From NCBI RefSeq assembly GCF_039529295.1, contig NZ_BAAAMN010000008.1:56078-120077 (forward strand): a stretch of DNA of 64,000 nucleotides, in the 5' to 3' direction. The position numbers and the translations under genes are program-made. Shown here piece by piece: positions 9,123 to 17,177 of the stretch. The DNA is from Yaniella flava. Its GTDB lineage: Bacteria > Actinomycetota > Actinomycetes > Actinomycetales > Micrococcaceae. The notes beneath the pieces are model-generated. The model had not been told where the DNA came from and searched no databases. It worked only from the letters and a program-made list of their open reading frames with translations. Position 1 is the stretch's first letter. Each line of letters starts with the position of its first letter.

Positions 9123-10238
9123 TTAGGCAGGATCGGTAGCCCGCATCTCTTCGGCGGGGAACGCCTCGACATCATCAAGCATCTTAGTCGGTTTCGGCAT
9201 AACCTTCAGGATAAGACCGACGATAAACCCGAGGACCAGGGCAATCACAATCGTGCCTACTACCGCAATAGCCTGTGTTCCTCCGGCATGCCCGAAGGCA
9301 ATCGGCATCAGACCGCCGAGAATCCCTGGTACACCGTGGAGGTTATGCACACCCATGGTGTCCCAGACTCCCGTTTTTGCTCTTAGCCATTCGTCAAGGA
9401 ATACGAACGAGAGCGTCGAAACTGCACCGGCGACTAAACCGATCAACCAGGCCTGCCATGTAGTCACGAGATCGACGCTGGCACCGATTGCGACGCCACC
9501 GGCCAGGATGGCGTAGGTGAACACCAACGGATCAATAGTCCGCTTCAAGGCCCAGAGCAACACGTAGGTTGTCAGGATCGAACCGACCATAGCTAAGTAG
9601 GTGTTCGAAAGTCCTAGGATGATGTATTCAGGCTCGACCAGTGCTGTGACAAATGACGGCCACAGGACCATGAGCAACATCGATGCTAACCAGACAAATG
9701 ACACGGAGTGCACGCTTGTGTCGGCTGGCTCGTCGTTGACCGCCTTATTACGCAAACCAAGAATGACACCCCAGCCCCAGTATGCGGCGAACATATGCAC
9801 CAGGATGGAACCGCCGGCATCCAAAGTGCCTTGGAGCGCTTCGAAAAGAAACCACTCGATGATCATGTATGACGGGACGAATAGGATCCCGACAATAAGG
9901 TAGGAAATAGTGGAGATGTGACCCAAGAACACCCCGATGGCGATAACCAGGGTTATCGCGGCAAAGGCCGCGCCAATGACCAGCCCCACGCCCATCTCAG
10001 CATCGAAGAAGACTTGTTGCGCAAAGATGTAGAGCGGAAACACTGTGGCAAAAACCAACAGTGTCGCCAATGCCACTCCCCACTCGTAGCGTCTGATAAA
10101 CATCATCAAGAATGCTACGAGCATGAGCATAAAGACGACGTCTTGACCACGATGGAACTGAAAGAGCTCCGCACTTTGGTCGCTGATCTCCGACACGGAG
10201 GCCTGTACATTTGTGAGTACTTGAGAAACTGTATTCAT
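9123..10238 (-). CDS. Rh-type ammonium/ammonia channel (Amt/Rh superfamily)
   Basis: 371 residues with about 11 hydrophobic segments. The two pore histidines are visible in VHMFAAYWG and in GVHNLHGVPGILGG. The second motif preceded by WDTM, plus MLLMVLWPSF, are Rh-glycoprotein-like features; classical AmtB proteins differ at these places. Rh proteins conduct ammonia, methylammonium and possibly CO2 by facilitated diffusion, whereas AmtB traps ammonium. The C-terminus lacks a long tail for PII binding, and no glnK gene is adjacent. It lies between the type III glutamine synthetase gene (39-base gap) and the glxB-like gene, which suggests uptake or export of the nitrogen compound that the operon handles. 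Confidence 0.87.
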   Translation of the reverse strand: MNTVSQVLTNVQASVSEISDQSAELFQFHRGQDVVFMLMLVAFLMMFIRRYEWGVALATLLVFATVFPLYIFAQQVFFDAEMGVGLVIGAAFAAITLVIAIGVFLGHISTISYLIVGILFVPSYMIIEWFLFEALQGTLDAGGSILVHMFAAYWGWGVILGLRNKAVNDEPADTSVHSVSFVWLASMLLMVLWPSFVTALVEPEYIILGLSNTYLAMVGSILTTYVLLWALKRTIDPLVFTYAILAGGVAIGASVDLVTTWQAWLIGLVAGAVSTLSFVFLDEWLRAKTGVWDTMGVHNLHGVPGILGGLMPIAFGHAGGTQAIAVVGTIVIALVLGFIVGLILKVMPKPTKMLDDVEAFPAEEMRATDPA

Positions 10239-10277
10239 GATGTCACTTCTCCCTATTTCCGTCCGTGACTATCTGAT

Positions 10278-11672
10278 TTATGGGAAACGCAGGTAGCGGG
10301 CGATTTCGTGCGTGGTGACCTCATCGGTGACCTCGTGGTACTCGGCGCGTTTGATCCGCGCGTAGTAATCCACAAATGATTCGGTGTCATCCGACGGTTC
10401 GCCGTATGGGCCATCAACTGGTACGTCACCGAATGCTTCGCGCAGCACGTCATCTTCACAGAGGTAGTGCACTGATTCCATCAGGGAGTGCGGCAACATC
10501 TGAATCTTGCGACGCTGGATTTCTTTCTGCGGTGCAATGTAGAGGTCCATGTCGTTTGGTTCGCCCGGATCCAGTTTCCGGTTCACACCGTCCAGGCCAG
10601 CTGCGAGGGCTGCAGTGAAGCCGAGATATGGGCTGCCTGCGAAGTCTGGCGTGCGGTCTTCAATAGCACCGGGGCGTGCAATACGCAGCATCTGTGTACG
10701 GTTATTGCCACCGTAGGTGATGGCAACTGGCACCCAGGTACGGATGAGTTCAGTACCGGCTTTCAATCGCTTATACGAGTTGACGGTTGGTGCAACCATA
10801 GCCATGTAGCCGCGTGCGTGATCCAGGATGCCGGCGGAGAACTGGTAGCCCAGTTCTGACAGATCCAGGCCACGTGGATCGTTTTCGTCCAAGAACAGGT
10901 TTTCGTCAGTTTCACTATCCCACAGGCTCATGGTGTAGTGGAAGCCATTACCGGTGTTATCGGTGAATGGTTTCGGCATGAAGGTCGCGATCATGCCGTA
11001 CTGCTCAGCCAATGAGTCCACCATGTAACGGAAGAAGATCGCACGGTCAGCTGTTTCGAGTGCATCCGCGAACGTGACGTTGATTTCGAACTGGCCGTTG
11101 CCGTCTTCGTGGTCGACTGCGTAGTTGTCCCAGCCGAGCTCGGTCACGTATTTCGAAATGCTGGTCATGAGTTCGTACTGACGAGTCAAAGCCTTGACAT
11201 CGTAGCAAGGGCGACCCCAGTTGTCGTATTTGTCGGCGACCTTTAGCGTGCCGTCGTCGTCATAGTCAACGAGCATGAATTCAGCTTCGAACCCCAGCTT
11301 GAACACGTAGCCCTGCTCTTTCGCCTTTTCCATCTGGTTCTGCAGGATGGTGCGTGGGCAGTATTCCCATGGTTCGCCTTCAACGGTCACGTTGCCAATA
11401 ACGTGCGCCAGGCCCTTCTTCCAAGGGACGATTCGGAACGTCTTCGGGTCAGGAATAATCTCAACGTCCGGGCTCTGTGGGCCCTGGCCAATGTGTCCCG
11501 CAGCAAAGCCCGCGAACCCGACTCCCTCGGTAAAGAGTGCATCGACCTGGCTTGCAGGGACCAGTTTGGCACTTGATTTGCCTTGCACCTCGGTGAACGA
11601 GGCAAAGATAAATTCAATGTCGTGCTCTTTGATTAGTTTTTTGACATCTTCTACAGACTGGGGTTGTGCCAC
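10278..11672 (-). CDS. glnT: Type III glutamine synthetase / gamma-glutamylmethylamide synthetase-like (GlnT)
   Basis: 464 residues from the chosen GTG. Seen: FGFEAEF-like core as KLGFEAEFMLV, DNYAVDHEDGNGQFEINV, the ATP region MPKPFTDNTGNGFHYTMSLW and the R-rich RTPDFAGSPYLGFTAALAAGLDG region of the GS superfamily. An in-frame reading continues upstream to 11933, but the extra residues are unlike the family; an AAGGAG sits 6 bases before GTG 11672, which also gives normal length. The GlnT branch includes true glutamine synthetases and methylamine-using GmaS enzymes. It leads the operon glnT-Rh-glxBCD, so its amide product is probably the substrate of the glxBCD-like complex. Specificity cannot be called. 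Confidence 0.88.
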   Translation of the reverse strand: MAQPQSVEDVKKLIKEHDIEFIFASFTEVQGKSSAKLVPASQVDALFTEGVGFAGFAAGHIGQGPQSPDVEIIPDPKTFRIVPWKKGLAHVIGNVTVEGEPWEYCPRTILQNQMEKAKEQGYVFKLGFEAEFMLVDYDDDGTLKVADKYDNWGRPCYDVKALTRQYELMTSISKYVTELGWDNYAVDHEDGNGQFEINVTFADALETADRAIFFRYMVDSLAEQYGMIATFMPKPFTDNTGNGFHYTMSLWDSETDENLFLDENDPRGLDLSELGYQFSAGILDHARGYMAMVAPTVNSYKRLKAGTELIRTWVPVAITYGGNNRTQMLRIARPGAIEDRTPDFAGSPYLGFTAALAAGLDGVNRKLDPGEPNDMDLYIAPQKEIQRRKIQMLPHSLMESVHYLCEDDVLREAFGDVPVDGPYGEPSDDTESFVDYYARIKRAEYHEVTDEVTTHEIARYLRFP

Positions 11673-12700
11673 GGACTGCTCCTTCAGTGATGTTGGACTC
11701 AGTGGTCGTTCTTTGCTCATAGGGAACAACGAACTTCTTTCTGACATAAGTATCTGAGGTTGACTCAGTGATGACAGGTAACTTTTCCAGCCGCTTGAGA
11801 CGGTGTCAACCGCGAAATCATGCGCCCATAGAGCGCAAATTAGCTGTGGACATGACGCACCTTTCGTGTTACGAGACTCGGAACGATCATTTTGGGTGCA
11901 AGAATGGTTGACTTGGAGTGTTACTTGCGTCACAATAATAGCGCTGACCCGATTGCACGTCTAGGTTTAGCCAAAACTCCATCACTACAGCCCCAAAAAC
12001 CTGCAGATTCACTCAGCCTCTTAAGTTGCTGTTGGTAGCGACGACGCCCTATCCGGCGGATCTCGTAATGGGTTTTCGACCACCATAATCACCATTTGCC
12101 AGTGAGCACTGACCTCCGGTCGGGCACGCCCTAAAAGTGATGGCGATATGGCAGATATCGACGAAATATACCTGGCGGAAACGTTGCTTGAATGGTTCGG
12201 GCATAACTGGTGTAGAAAAAGTGACTTCGCGCAAAAAATTTACACCGCCGTCAGCCGCGTGTTCGATAATAGCGAAAAACGACGCTTGCCAAAACCCTCG
12301 CGATTCACCTACTCGTGGCCTTAGATCTGCGCAAGATGCGGCATCACGAAACCACAGCCAGGCACTTCTATCGCCTCAGCCTCAACCACCCATAAGGCAT
12401 GGTTGCGCCCCACACCGGCTACACAAGCCAGCTGGGAACAGCCGAGCATGAACATAACTCGACGTCTTCCAAACCCATCGACGGCTTCGCAGAGCGAAAA
12501 CGATAGGTTGTCAGAACCGCTGCCCGAGCCGCGCGGCAAACGCACTTGTTGGACAATCCCGCGCGGCACTGTTGAGAATCCAGGCAGAAATGTGAAGTCA
12601 GTGTTTGCGCCTGTCCCCGCACCCTGCGAACCTTAGATAGAAGGCGGGTTCGCAACTGGCCCGGCCCAGCAACACATTTTTCTAGAGAGTGAGGCAACCG
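11673..12700. other. Long intergenic region upstream of glnT
   Basis: About 1.03 kb between the divergent glnT operon and the small monooxygenase gene. The part next to glnT must hold its promoter and leader. The middle holds short open frames on both strands with no recognised homology, the best being 12148-12324 on the plus strand. It could be a decayed gene region; I see no IS ends, tRNA or riboswitch motif. Confidence 0.5.
12148..12324 (+). CDS. Possible small hypothetical protein or gene remnant (58 aa)
   Basis: ATG 12148 opens 58 codons ending in TAG. The predicted peptide starts MADIDEIYLAETLLEWFGHN and has a mixed acidic N-terminal half and basic C-terminal half, more protein-like than most chance frames nearby. 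The upstream GTGATGG is only a weak ribosome site. No family is recognised. It may be a fragment of a lost gene in this otherwise empty kilobase. Confidence 0.25.
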   Translation: MADIDEIYLAETLLEWFGHNWCRKSDFAQKIYTAVSRVFDNSEKRRLPKPSRFTYSWP

Positions 12701-13021
12701 ATGATATTCATCGCCGCAAAATTCAAGGTCAAACCAGAATACGCCGACCAGTGGCCCGAGCACACCCGAGACTTTACTGAAGCCTCGCGCGCCGAACCAG
12801 GTAACCTCTGGTTCGACTGGTCACGAAGTGTAGAAGACCCCAATGAATATGTCCTGCTGGAAGCATTCAAGGACGATGCCGCTGAAGCGCACGTGACGTC
12901 AGAGCACTTCCGCAAAGCACAAGAAGATCTGCCGCAACTGCTGCAAGAGACGCCAAAGGTCCGCAATATGCTCATTGACGGTGAGCACTGGGACGAACTC
13001 GGCGAGATGAAAGTGGGCTAA
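12701..13021 (+). CDS. Antibiotic biosynthesis monooxygenase (ABM) domain protein, YgiN-like
   Basis: 106 residues forming a single ABM ferredoxin-like domain: MIFIAAKFKVKPEYADQW at the start, then GNLWFDWSRS and YVLLEAFKDDAAEAHVTSEH, whose terminal H(F) segment is typical. Related proteins are cofactor-free quinol monooxygenases or heme-degrading folds; the exact reaction is not predictable. ATG 12701 is chosen because AGAGAGTGAGG lies upstream and the residues before it (from GTG 12689) do not belong to the domain. The PIG-L gene follows after 18 bases, suggesting cotranscription without clear functional linkage. A second ABM gene lies at 53275. Confidence 0.85.
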   Translation: MIFIAAKFKVKPEYADQWPEHTRDFTEASRAEPGNLWFDWSRSVEDPNEYVLLEAFKDDAAEAHVTSEHFRKAQEDLPQLLQETPKVRNMLIDGEHWDELGEMKVG

Positions 13022-13039
13022 ACCCCGTAGGGTGGGCAC

Positions 13040-13771
13040 ATGGTCGATTATTCTGAATCCGCAACCGCTGCCCTCAAACCGCTCGACAACAGCTCTTTCC
13101 AACGGGTCCTGGTAGTGGTCGCCCACCCAGACGATGCTGAATATGGCACGTCTGCGGCGGTCTCGATGTGGACCGAGCAAGATATTGAGGTTGGCTACCT
13201 GTTAGTCACGGCGGGCGAAGCCGGTATGCAACGCCCGCCGATTGAAGCGCGCAAGCTCCGTGCTGCTGAACAACGCGAAGCCTGCGACATCGTCGGAGTA
13301 GATCACCTGCAGATTCTCGATTTTCCCGATGGCCAGGTTGAATATGGCATCGAGCTGCGCAAGGCCATTGCCTACGTGATTCGGGCATTCCAGCCCGATG
13401 TGATTATCAGCGGTGCAGGAGAGGTCCGTGTCCCCTGGGGGCTGGATCATGCTGATCACCGCGCCGTGGGATTGGCTACCATCGATGCCGCACGGGATGC
13501 CGGGAACCAGTGGCTGTACACCGAACAGTTCCATGAGGGGCTCACCGCCTGGGAGACCGATACACTGCTGTTGACCGGCACCGAGCCCACACACTACGTT
13601 GAGATTTCTCAAAACGCCGTTGAGCAAGCCGTGGCTTCTCTGAGTGCACACCGCGAGTACTTGGCAGATCTGCCGGATCATCCAGCACCCAAGGACTTCA
13701 TCCCCGAGATGCTCGCCGCCCAGGGCAAAGCAGCCGGGGTACCGTACGCGACGGGATTTGCAAGACAGTAA
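13040..13771 (+). CDS. PIG-L/LmbE family deacetylase
   Basis: 243 residues with the zinc motif VVAHPDDAEYG near residue 32 and a second metal/active-site motif LDHADHRAVG near residue 135. PIG-L family enzymes remove acetyl groups from N-acetylglucosamine conjugates (MshB, BshB, GlcNAc-PI deacetylases) or related sugars. The actinobacterial MshB of mycothiol synthesis is longer (about 290 residues), and no other mycothiol gene is nearby, so I leave the substrate open. It lies 18 bases after the ABM gene and is convergent with the RpiR regulator gene, whose end is only 14 bases away. Confidence 0.88.
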   Translation: MVDYSESATAALKPLDNSSFQRVLVVVAHPDDAEYGTSAAVSMWTEQDIEVGYLLVTAGEAGMQRPPIEARKLRAAEQREACDIVGVDHLQILDFPDGQVEYGIELRKAIAYVIRAFQPDVIISGAGEVRVPWGLDHADHRAVGLATIDAARDAGNQWLYTEQFHEGLTAWETDTLLLTGTEPTHYVEISQNAVEQAVASLSAHREYLADLPDHPAPKDFIPEMLAAQGKAAGVPYATGFARQ

Positions 13772-13785
13772 CCCAGGGGCCGACA

Positions 13786-14655
13786 CTACTCCTGCAGGGC
13801 ATCCCCCAGCATCGACAGTGATGTCAACAGCGCTTCACGCCCGTTGGCACCCCGATACGCAATCAAGATATCCACGAGCTGTTCGGTGATCAACATCAAC
13901 GTCGCCCGCGAAGTACGGATGAGTTCATCCTGAAACGAATCACTCGTGGGCGGTACCACCAACGTCACGTCGGCAATCTCGGCCAAAGCCGAGCCCGCAA
14001 ACGACGTCATGGCCACGACGTTTGCACCGCCCAGCTTGGCCGCTCGCATCGCATCGAGGGTCGCTTTATTTGCACCCGACCCTGAGTAACCGAAGCACAC
14101 CGATTTCGGCCCCAGCTGGTGTGCGATAATCTGCTCAGAGACCGTGTCGTATTGTATTTCTGCCGACCGGCCCATGGAGTTCAGCCGCTGCACAAGGTCA
14201 AGCCCCAATGGGCTCGACAAGCCATGAGCAATGACCAGCACACGGTCAGCCTCGTCGAAGAGGCGAATACACTCCCGCAGTGCCTCTTCGGTCAGCGCCG
14301 ATGTTGCACCTGCCAGCCCGACGCCAAAATTCGTCACCCCGGCACGCAGTTCACCGAGCTTTGAAGAGGTTGCATGATCGGCAGGCGGCGACGCATTCTG
14401 CTCCAGTGCGAGTTCTTGTACGAGGGCCACCCGCAACTGAGGAAACCCGTCGTAGCCCAGCGACTGGGCGGTGCGGATCACGGTGGTGCGTCCCACCCCG
14501 ACCTGTTCTGCCAGGACTTGCGCCGTGTACTCAACGGTGGCGGCTCGATCCGCCATAATGGCTTCAATGACGCGTCGCTGGTTGGGCTGGAGCGAGGGAG
14601 CAAGCGACGCCATCCGCGCGCTCGGTGGGGTATCAGAGGTCTGTTGCCACGACAC
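13786..14655 (-). CDS. MurR/RpiR family transcriptional regulator
   Basis: 289 residues. Residues about 15-90 form an RpiR-type helix-turn-helix (TVEYTAQVLAEQVGVGRTTVIRTAQSLGYDGF) and residues about 125-260 an SIS sugar-phosphate-binding domain (IAHGLSSPLGLDLVQRL, CFGYSGSGANKATLDAM). The SIS domain normally senses a phosphorylated small molecule. The GTG at 14655 is chosen for the GGGAG eight bases upstream; it overlaps the end of the PhnE gene by 23 bases, making the regulator the last gene of the phosphonate-type transport operon. It likely represses or activates this operon in response to the imported phosphorus compound or its breakdown product; inference from linkage. Confidence 0.87.
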   Translation of the reverse strand: MSWQQTSDTPPSARMASLAPSLQPNQRRVIEAIMADRAATVEYTAQVLAEQVGVGRTTVIRTAQSLGYDGFPQLRVALVQELALEQNASPPADHATSSKLGELRAGVTNFGVGLAGATSALTEEALRECIRLFDEADRVLVIAHGLSSPLGLDLVQRLNSMGRSAEIQYDTVSEQIIAHQLGPKSVCFGYSGSGANKATLDAMRAAKLGGANVVAMTSFAGSALAEIADVTLVVPPTSDSFQDELIRTSRATLMLITEQLVDILIAYRGANGREALLTSLSMLGDALQE

Positions 14656-15496
14656 GAGCACGGCTCCCTTCCATAATGCGGCGACGAATCGCGCCAGAAA
14701 TCGTATCGACAATCATCGTGATGACCACGACGACGATCAGCAGCACACCGACGGTTTCCCATTCGCGGTAATTCGTATAGTTGGCCAGCATACTGCCAAT
14801 GCCGCCCGCCCCGATCAGGCCGAGCACAGCAGAGGTACGAATGTTGATTTCGAAGCGATACAGCGCAAACGAAATAATGGATGGTGCGGCGGCGGGCCAC
14901 AGTGCCCAGCGGGTCACTTCGGCCACGTTGCCTCCCGCGGCACGCACGGCCTCGGTGGAGCCGGTTGGCAACGATTCGATCGTCTCGTAGGTCCACTTAC
15001 TCTGTTGCCCGATCCCTGAAATAGCCAGGGCGAGTGCACCGGTAAATGGCGTCAGCCCGGTCACGGTGAGCAAGATGATGGCGATGATGACTTCTGGAAA
15101 CGCGCGGATGACCGCAAAGATGACGCGCAGCGTGGTGCGCAACCAAGCGGGCCCGACACCGTCGGCGGCCAACATCCCCAGGGGGATCGACACCACCACA
15201 CACAGGATGGCGCCGATCCACGCCATCGAGATAGAACGCCACATTTCAAAAAGTGCACGCGGCAGTCGATCCCAGTCCGGGGACGTGAACATCAGTTGTA
15301 GGTAATGCCAGATCTGACCGGGCATTTCTGGCAGATCGCGCCACTGGATGTCGAGCGTGCCGGTGGCCACCAGGATGACAAGGGCAACCACGATCGCGAT
15401 GAGCGTGGACCACAATTTTGACGGCCGCGTTGGGGGCGTCGGCGTGGTGGTGACGTGTTGGCCCTCGCGCCGGGAGGTTGGTGTCAGCAGCGTCAT
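14633..15496 (-). CDS. phnE: Phosphonate-type ABC transporter permease, second copy (PhnE-like)
   Basis: 287 residues. About six membrane segments; the permease EAA-like loop is visible as EAVRAAGGNVAEVTRWALWP followed by a hydrophobic stretch and IRTSAVLGLIGAGGIGSML, a PhnE signature. ATG 15496 overlaps the stop of the preceding phnE (TAATG), so the two permeases are coupled and probably form a heterodimer. An in-frame extension to 15694 exists but has Arg/His-rich non-membrane sequence and lies inside the upstream gene, so it is rejected. The C-terminus is followed by the overlapping RpiR gene. Confidence 0.9.
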   Translation of the reverse strand: MTLLTPTSRREGQHVTTTPTPPTRPSKLWSTLIAIVVALVILVATGTLDIQWRDLPEMPGQIWHYLQLMFTSPDWDRLPRALFEMWRSISMAWIGAILCVVVSIPLGMLAADGVGPAWLRTTLRVIFAVIRAFPEVIIAIILLTVTGLTPFTGALALAISGIGQQSKWTYETIESLPTGSTEAVRAAGGNVAEVTRWALWPAAAPSIISFALYRFEINIRTSAVLGLIGAGGIGSMLANYTNYREWETVGVLLIVVVVITMIVDTISGAIRRRIMEGSRARVVATDL

Positions 15497-16329
15497 TACA
15501 CAAGCCTCTTTCGTACCACGTTGGACAGCAGCTCGATGGCGATCACCACGACGAGAATCTGGAGAATCACGACGGAGACATCGGAGTAGGCGTAGAAGGA
15601 TCGACGCTCGTCCAGCAGCCGGCCAATGCCGCCTGCCCCGACGATGCCGAGAATGGCAGAGATCCGGACGTTCAACTCGAGCGTGTACAGCCACTGGTTG
15701 GCAAACAGCGGCCAGCTCTGCGGTAGCGCCGTCACCCGGTTGATCTGGAACTGGGTGCCTCCGGCAGCACGACCAGCTTCCATATACGAGTGATCGGCGG
15801 AGTCGATCGCTTCGGAGACGAGCTTGACCACGATGCCGATGTTGAACAGGAACAGTGTCAGGACACCGGGCAACGCGCCCACCCCGACCATCGCTACCAA
15901 CACGGTCGCGTACACGAGATCAGGCACCGAGCGGATGATGTTGATGATCGTGCGCGTGAGACCGCGAGCCAAAGATTTCGGGTTGGTGGGTTTGGCGGCC
16001 CAGAGCGTCAGCGGTATCGAGACAAGTGCCGAGGCGACGGCACCGACCAGCGCCATCTGTAGGGTTTCGAGCATCGGCCGCCAGGTGCGGCTCAGAAACT
16101 CGAAGTTTGGCTGCAGCATTTGCAACAGTTTGTCGTAGCCGTTGCGCCAATTCTGCACGATCGAGGCGATATCTACGTCAATACCACCGATCGACGGGAC
16201 GGTGGTGGCAATGGTAAACACCACGAACCCCAAGACCACCAGCACATTGCGTCCGACGTTGCGCGGTTTTCGTGGCACCCGGTCGCGCACATTTTGGTGT
16301 GTCGGGGAGGGAGGCGTCACCGTGGTCAT
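15496..16329 (-). CDS. phnE: Phosphonate-type ABC transporter permease, first copy (PhnE-like)
   Basis: 277 residues with a polar N-terminus, a first membrane helix at about 28-48 and a PhnE-type core. The cytoplasmic loop MEAGRAAGGTQFQINRVTAL is the ATPase-contacting EAA motif, and NVRISAILGIVGAGGIGRLL matches the same site in the second permease. It starts within the last bases of the PhnC-like ATPase gene (4-base overlap) and ends overlapping the second permease. It shares the fold but not close identity with its partner, as in two-permease phosphonate, phosphite and 2-aminoethylphosphonate importers. Confidence 0.9.
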   Translation of the reverse strand: MTTVTPPSPTHQNVRDRVPRKPRNVGRNVLVVLGFVVFTIATTVPSIGGIDVDIASIVQNWRNGYDKLLQMLQPNFEFLSRTWRPMLETLQMALVGAVASALVSIPLTLWAAKPTNPKSLARGLTRTIINIIRSVPDLVYATVLVAMVGVGALPGVLTLFLFNIGIVVKLVSEAIDSADHSYMEAGRAAGGTQFQINRVTALPQSWPLFANQWLYTLELNVRISAILGIVGAGGIGRLLDERRSFYAYSDVSVVILQILVVVIAIELLSNVVRKRLV

Positions 16330-17153
16330 ACGCCATCTCCCAGTACATCGCGCGATTGGATGGGGCGGCCGTAAATCTGCTCGAAGTGGGCATCGGTAGC
16401 ATCATGAATCGGGCCGTCGTAGACGAGTTGCCCGTTGCGCAGCCCGATGAGTCTGGTGGTGTACTGCTTGGCCAAGTCCATCAGGTGCAGGTTGACCAGC
16501 ACCGTGAGCCCCTGCTCCTTGTTGATGCGCAGCAGATCACCCATGACCGAATGTGCGGTCGGTGGGTCAAGACTGGCGACCGGTTCGTCAGCGAGCATCA
16601 AACTTGGTTCTTGCGATAGTGCGCGAGCGATCGCAACGCGTTGCTTCTGCCCACCGGACAGTGCCCCGCCACGGGCCCACATCTTATCCAAGATGCCCAC
16701 GGAATCGAGTGAACGCAGCACAATATCGCGATCATGTTGAGTGGGGAGATCCAGCAGCGTGCGCCACCAGGGCAGGTGGGCGAACCGTCCGACCAGCACG
16801 TTATGAAACACATCGGTACGTTCTGCCAGATTGAATCCCTGGAAGATCATGCCGATCTGGCCCCGGGCATCGCGAAGTGTGCGCCCGCTGAGCGTATTGA
16901 TCTGATGCGGACCTACGGTGACCTTGCCCTCGGTGGCCTCCACGAGCCCGTTGATGGTGCGGATCAAGGTGGATTTTCCTGATCCAGACAGGCCGATGAT
17001 GGAGACCATCTCGCCGGGTTCGATCCGCAGTGACACATCGGACAACGCTCGTGTGCCGTTCGGGTAGGTCACAGAGACCGCATCGAGGTCGACCTGCCAG
17101 GAGGTGGCCGAAGTACCGTCATCAGTGTGTTGTGTGCGTGTGTCGGTGTGCAT
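16326..17153 (-). CDS. phnC: Phosphonate-type ABC transporter ATP-binding protein (PhnC-like)
   Basis: 275 residues with all ABC ATPase elements in order: Walker A GLSGSGKST near residue 54, Q-loop in IGMIFQGFNL, the signature LSGGQKQRVAIARAL, Walker B LMLADEPVASLDP and the switch His in LVNLHLMDLA. These variants (LVNLH in particular) are typical of PhnC rather than generic importers. GGAG lies before ATG 17153. It follows the PhnD gene after 24 bases and overlaps phnE by 4 bases. It powers uptake of phosphonates or related phosphorus oxyanions; which one depends on the binding protein. Confidence 0.93.
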   Translation of the reverse strand: MHTDTRTQHTDDGTSATSWQVDLDAVSVTYPNGTRALSDVSLRIEPGEMVSIIGLSGSGKSTLIRTINGLVEATEGKVTVGPHQINTLSGRTLRDARGQIGMIFQGFNLAERTDVFHNVLVGRFAHLPWWRTLLDLPTQHDRDIVLRSLDSVGILDKMWARGGALSGGQKQRVAIARALSQEPSLMLADEPVASLDPPTAHSVMGDLLRINKEQGLTVLVNLHLMDLAKQYTTRLIGLRNGQLVYDGPIHDATDAHFEQIYGRPIQSRDVLGDGV

Positions 17154-17177
17154 GAGCAGTCTCCATCAATCCGCAGG

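Noticed and set aside
10278..11933. GlnT starting at 11933 or at ATG 11747/11720
   Set aside because: These starts have no good ribosome site and add residues unlike the family; GTG 11672 has AAGGAG.
12321..12569. Minus-strand open frame in the gap upstream of glnT
   Set aside because: Contains Cys- and Met-rich readings with no ribosome site and no homology; could be a remnant but not supportable.
14633..15694. Longer version of the second PhnE starting at 15694
   Set aside because: The extra 66 residues are Arg/His-rich, lie wholly inside the first phnE gene and lack membrane character; ATG 15496 overlaps the upstream stop in the usual coupled way.
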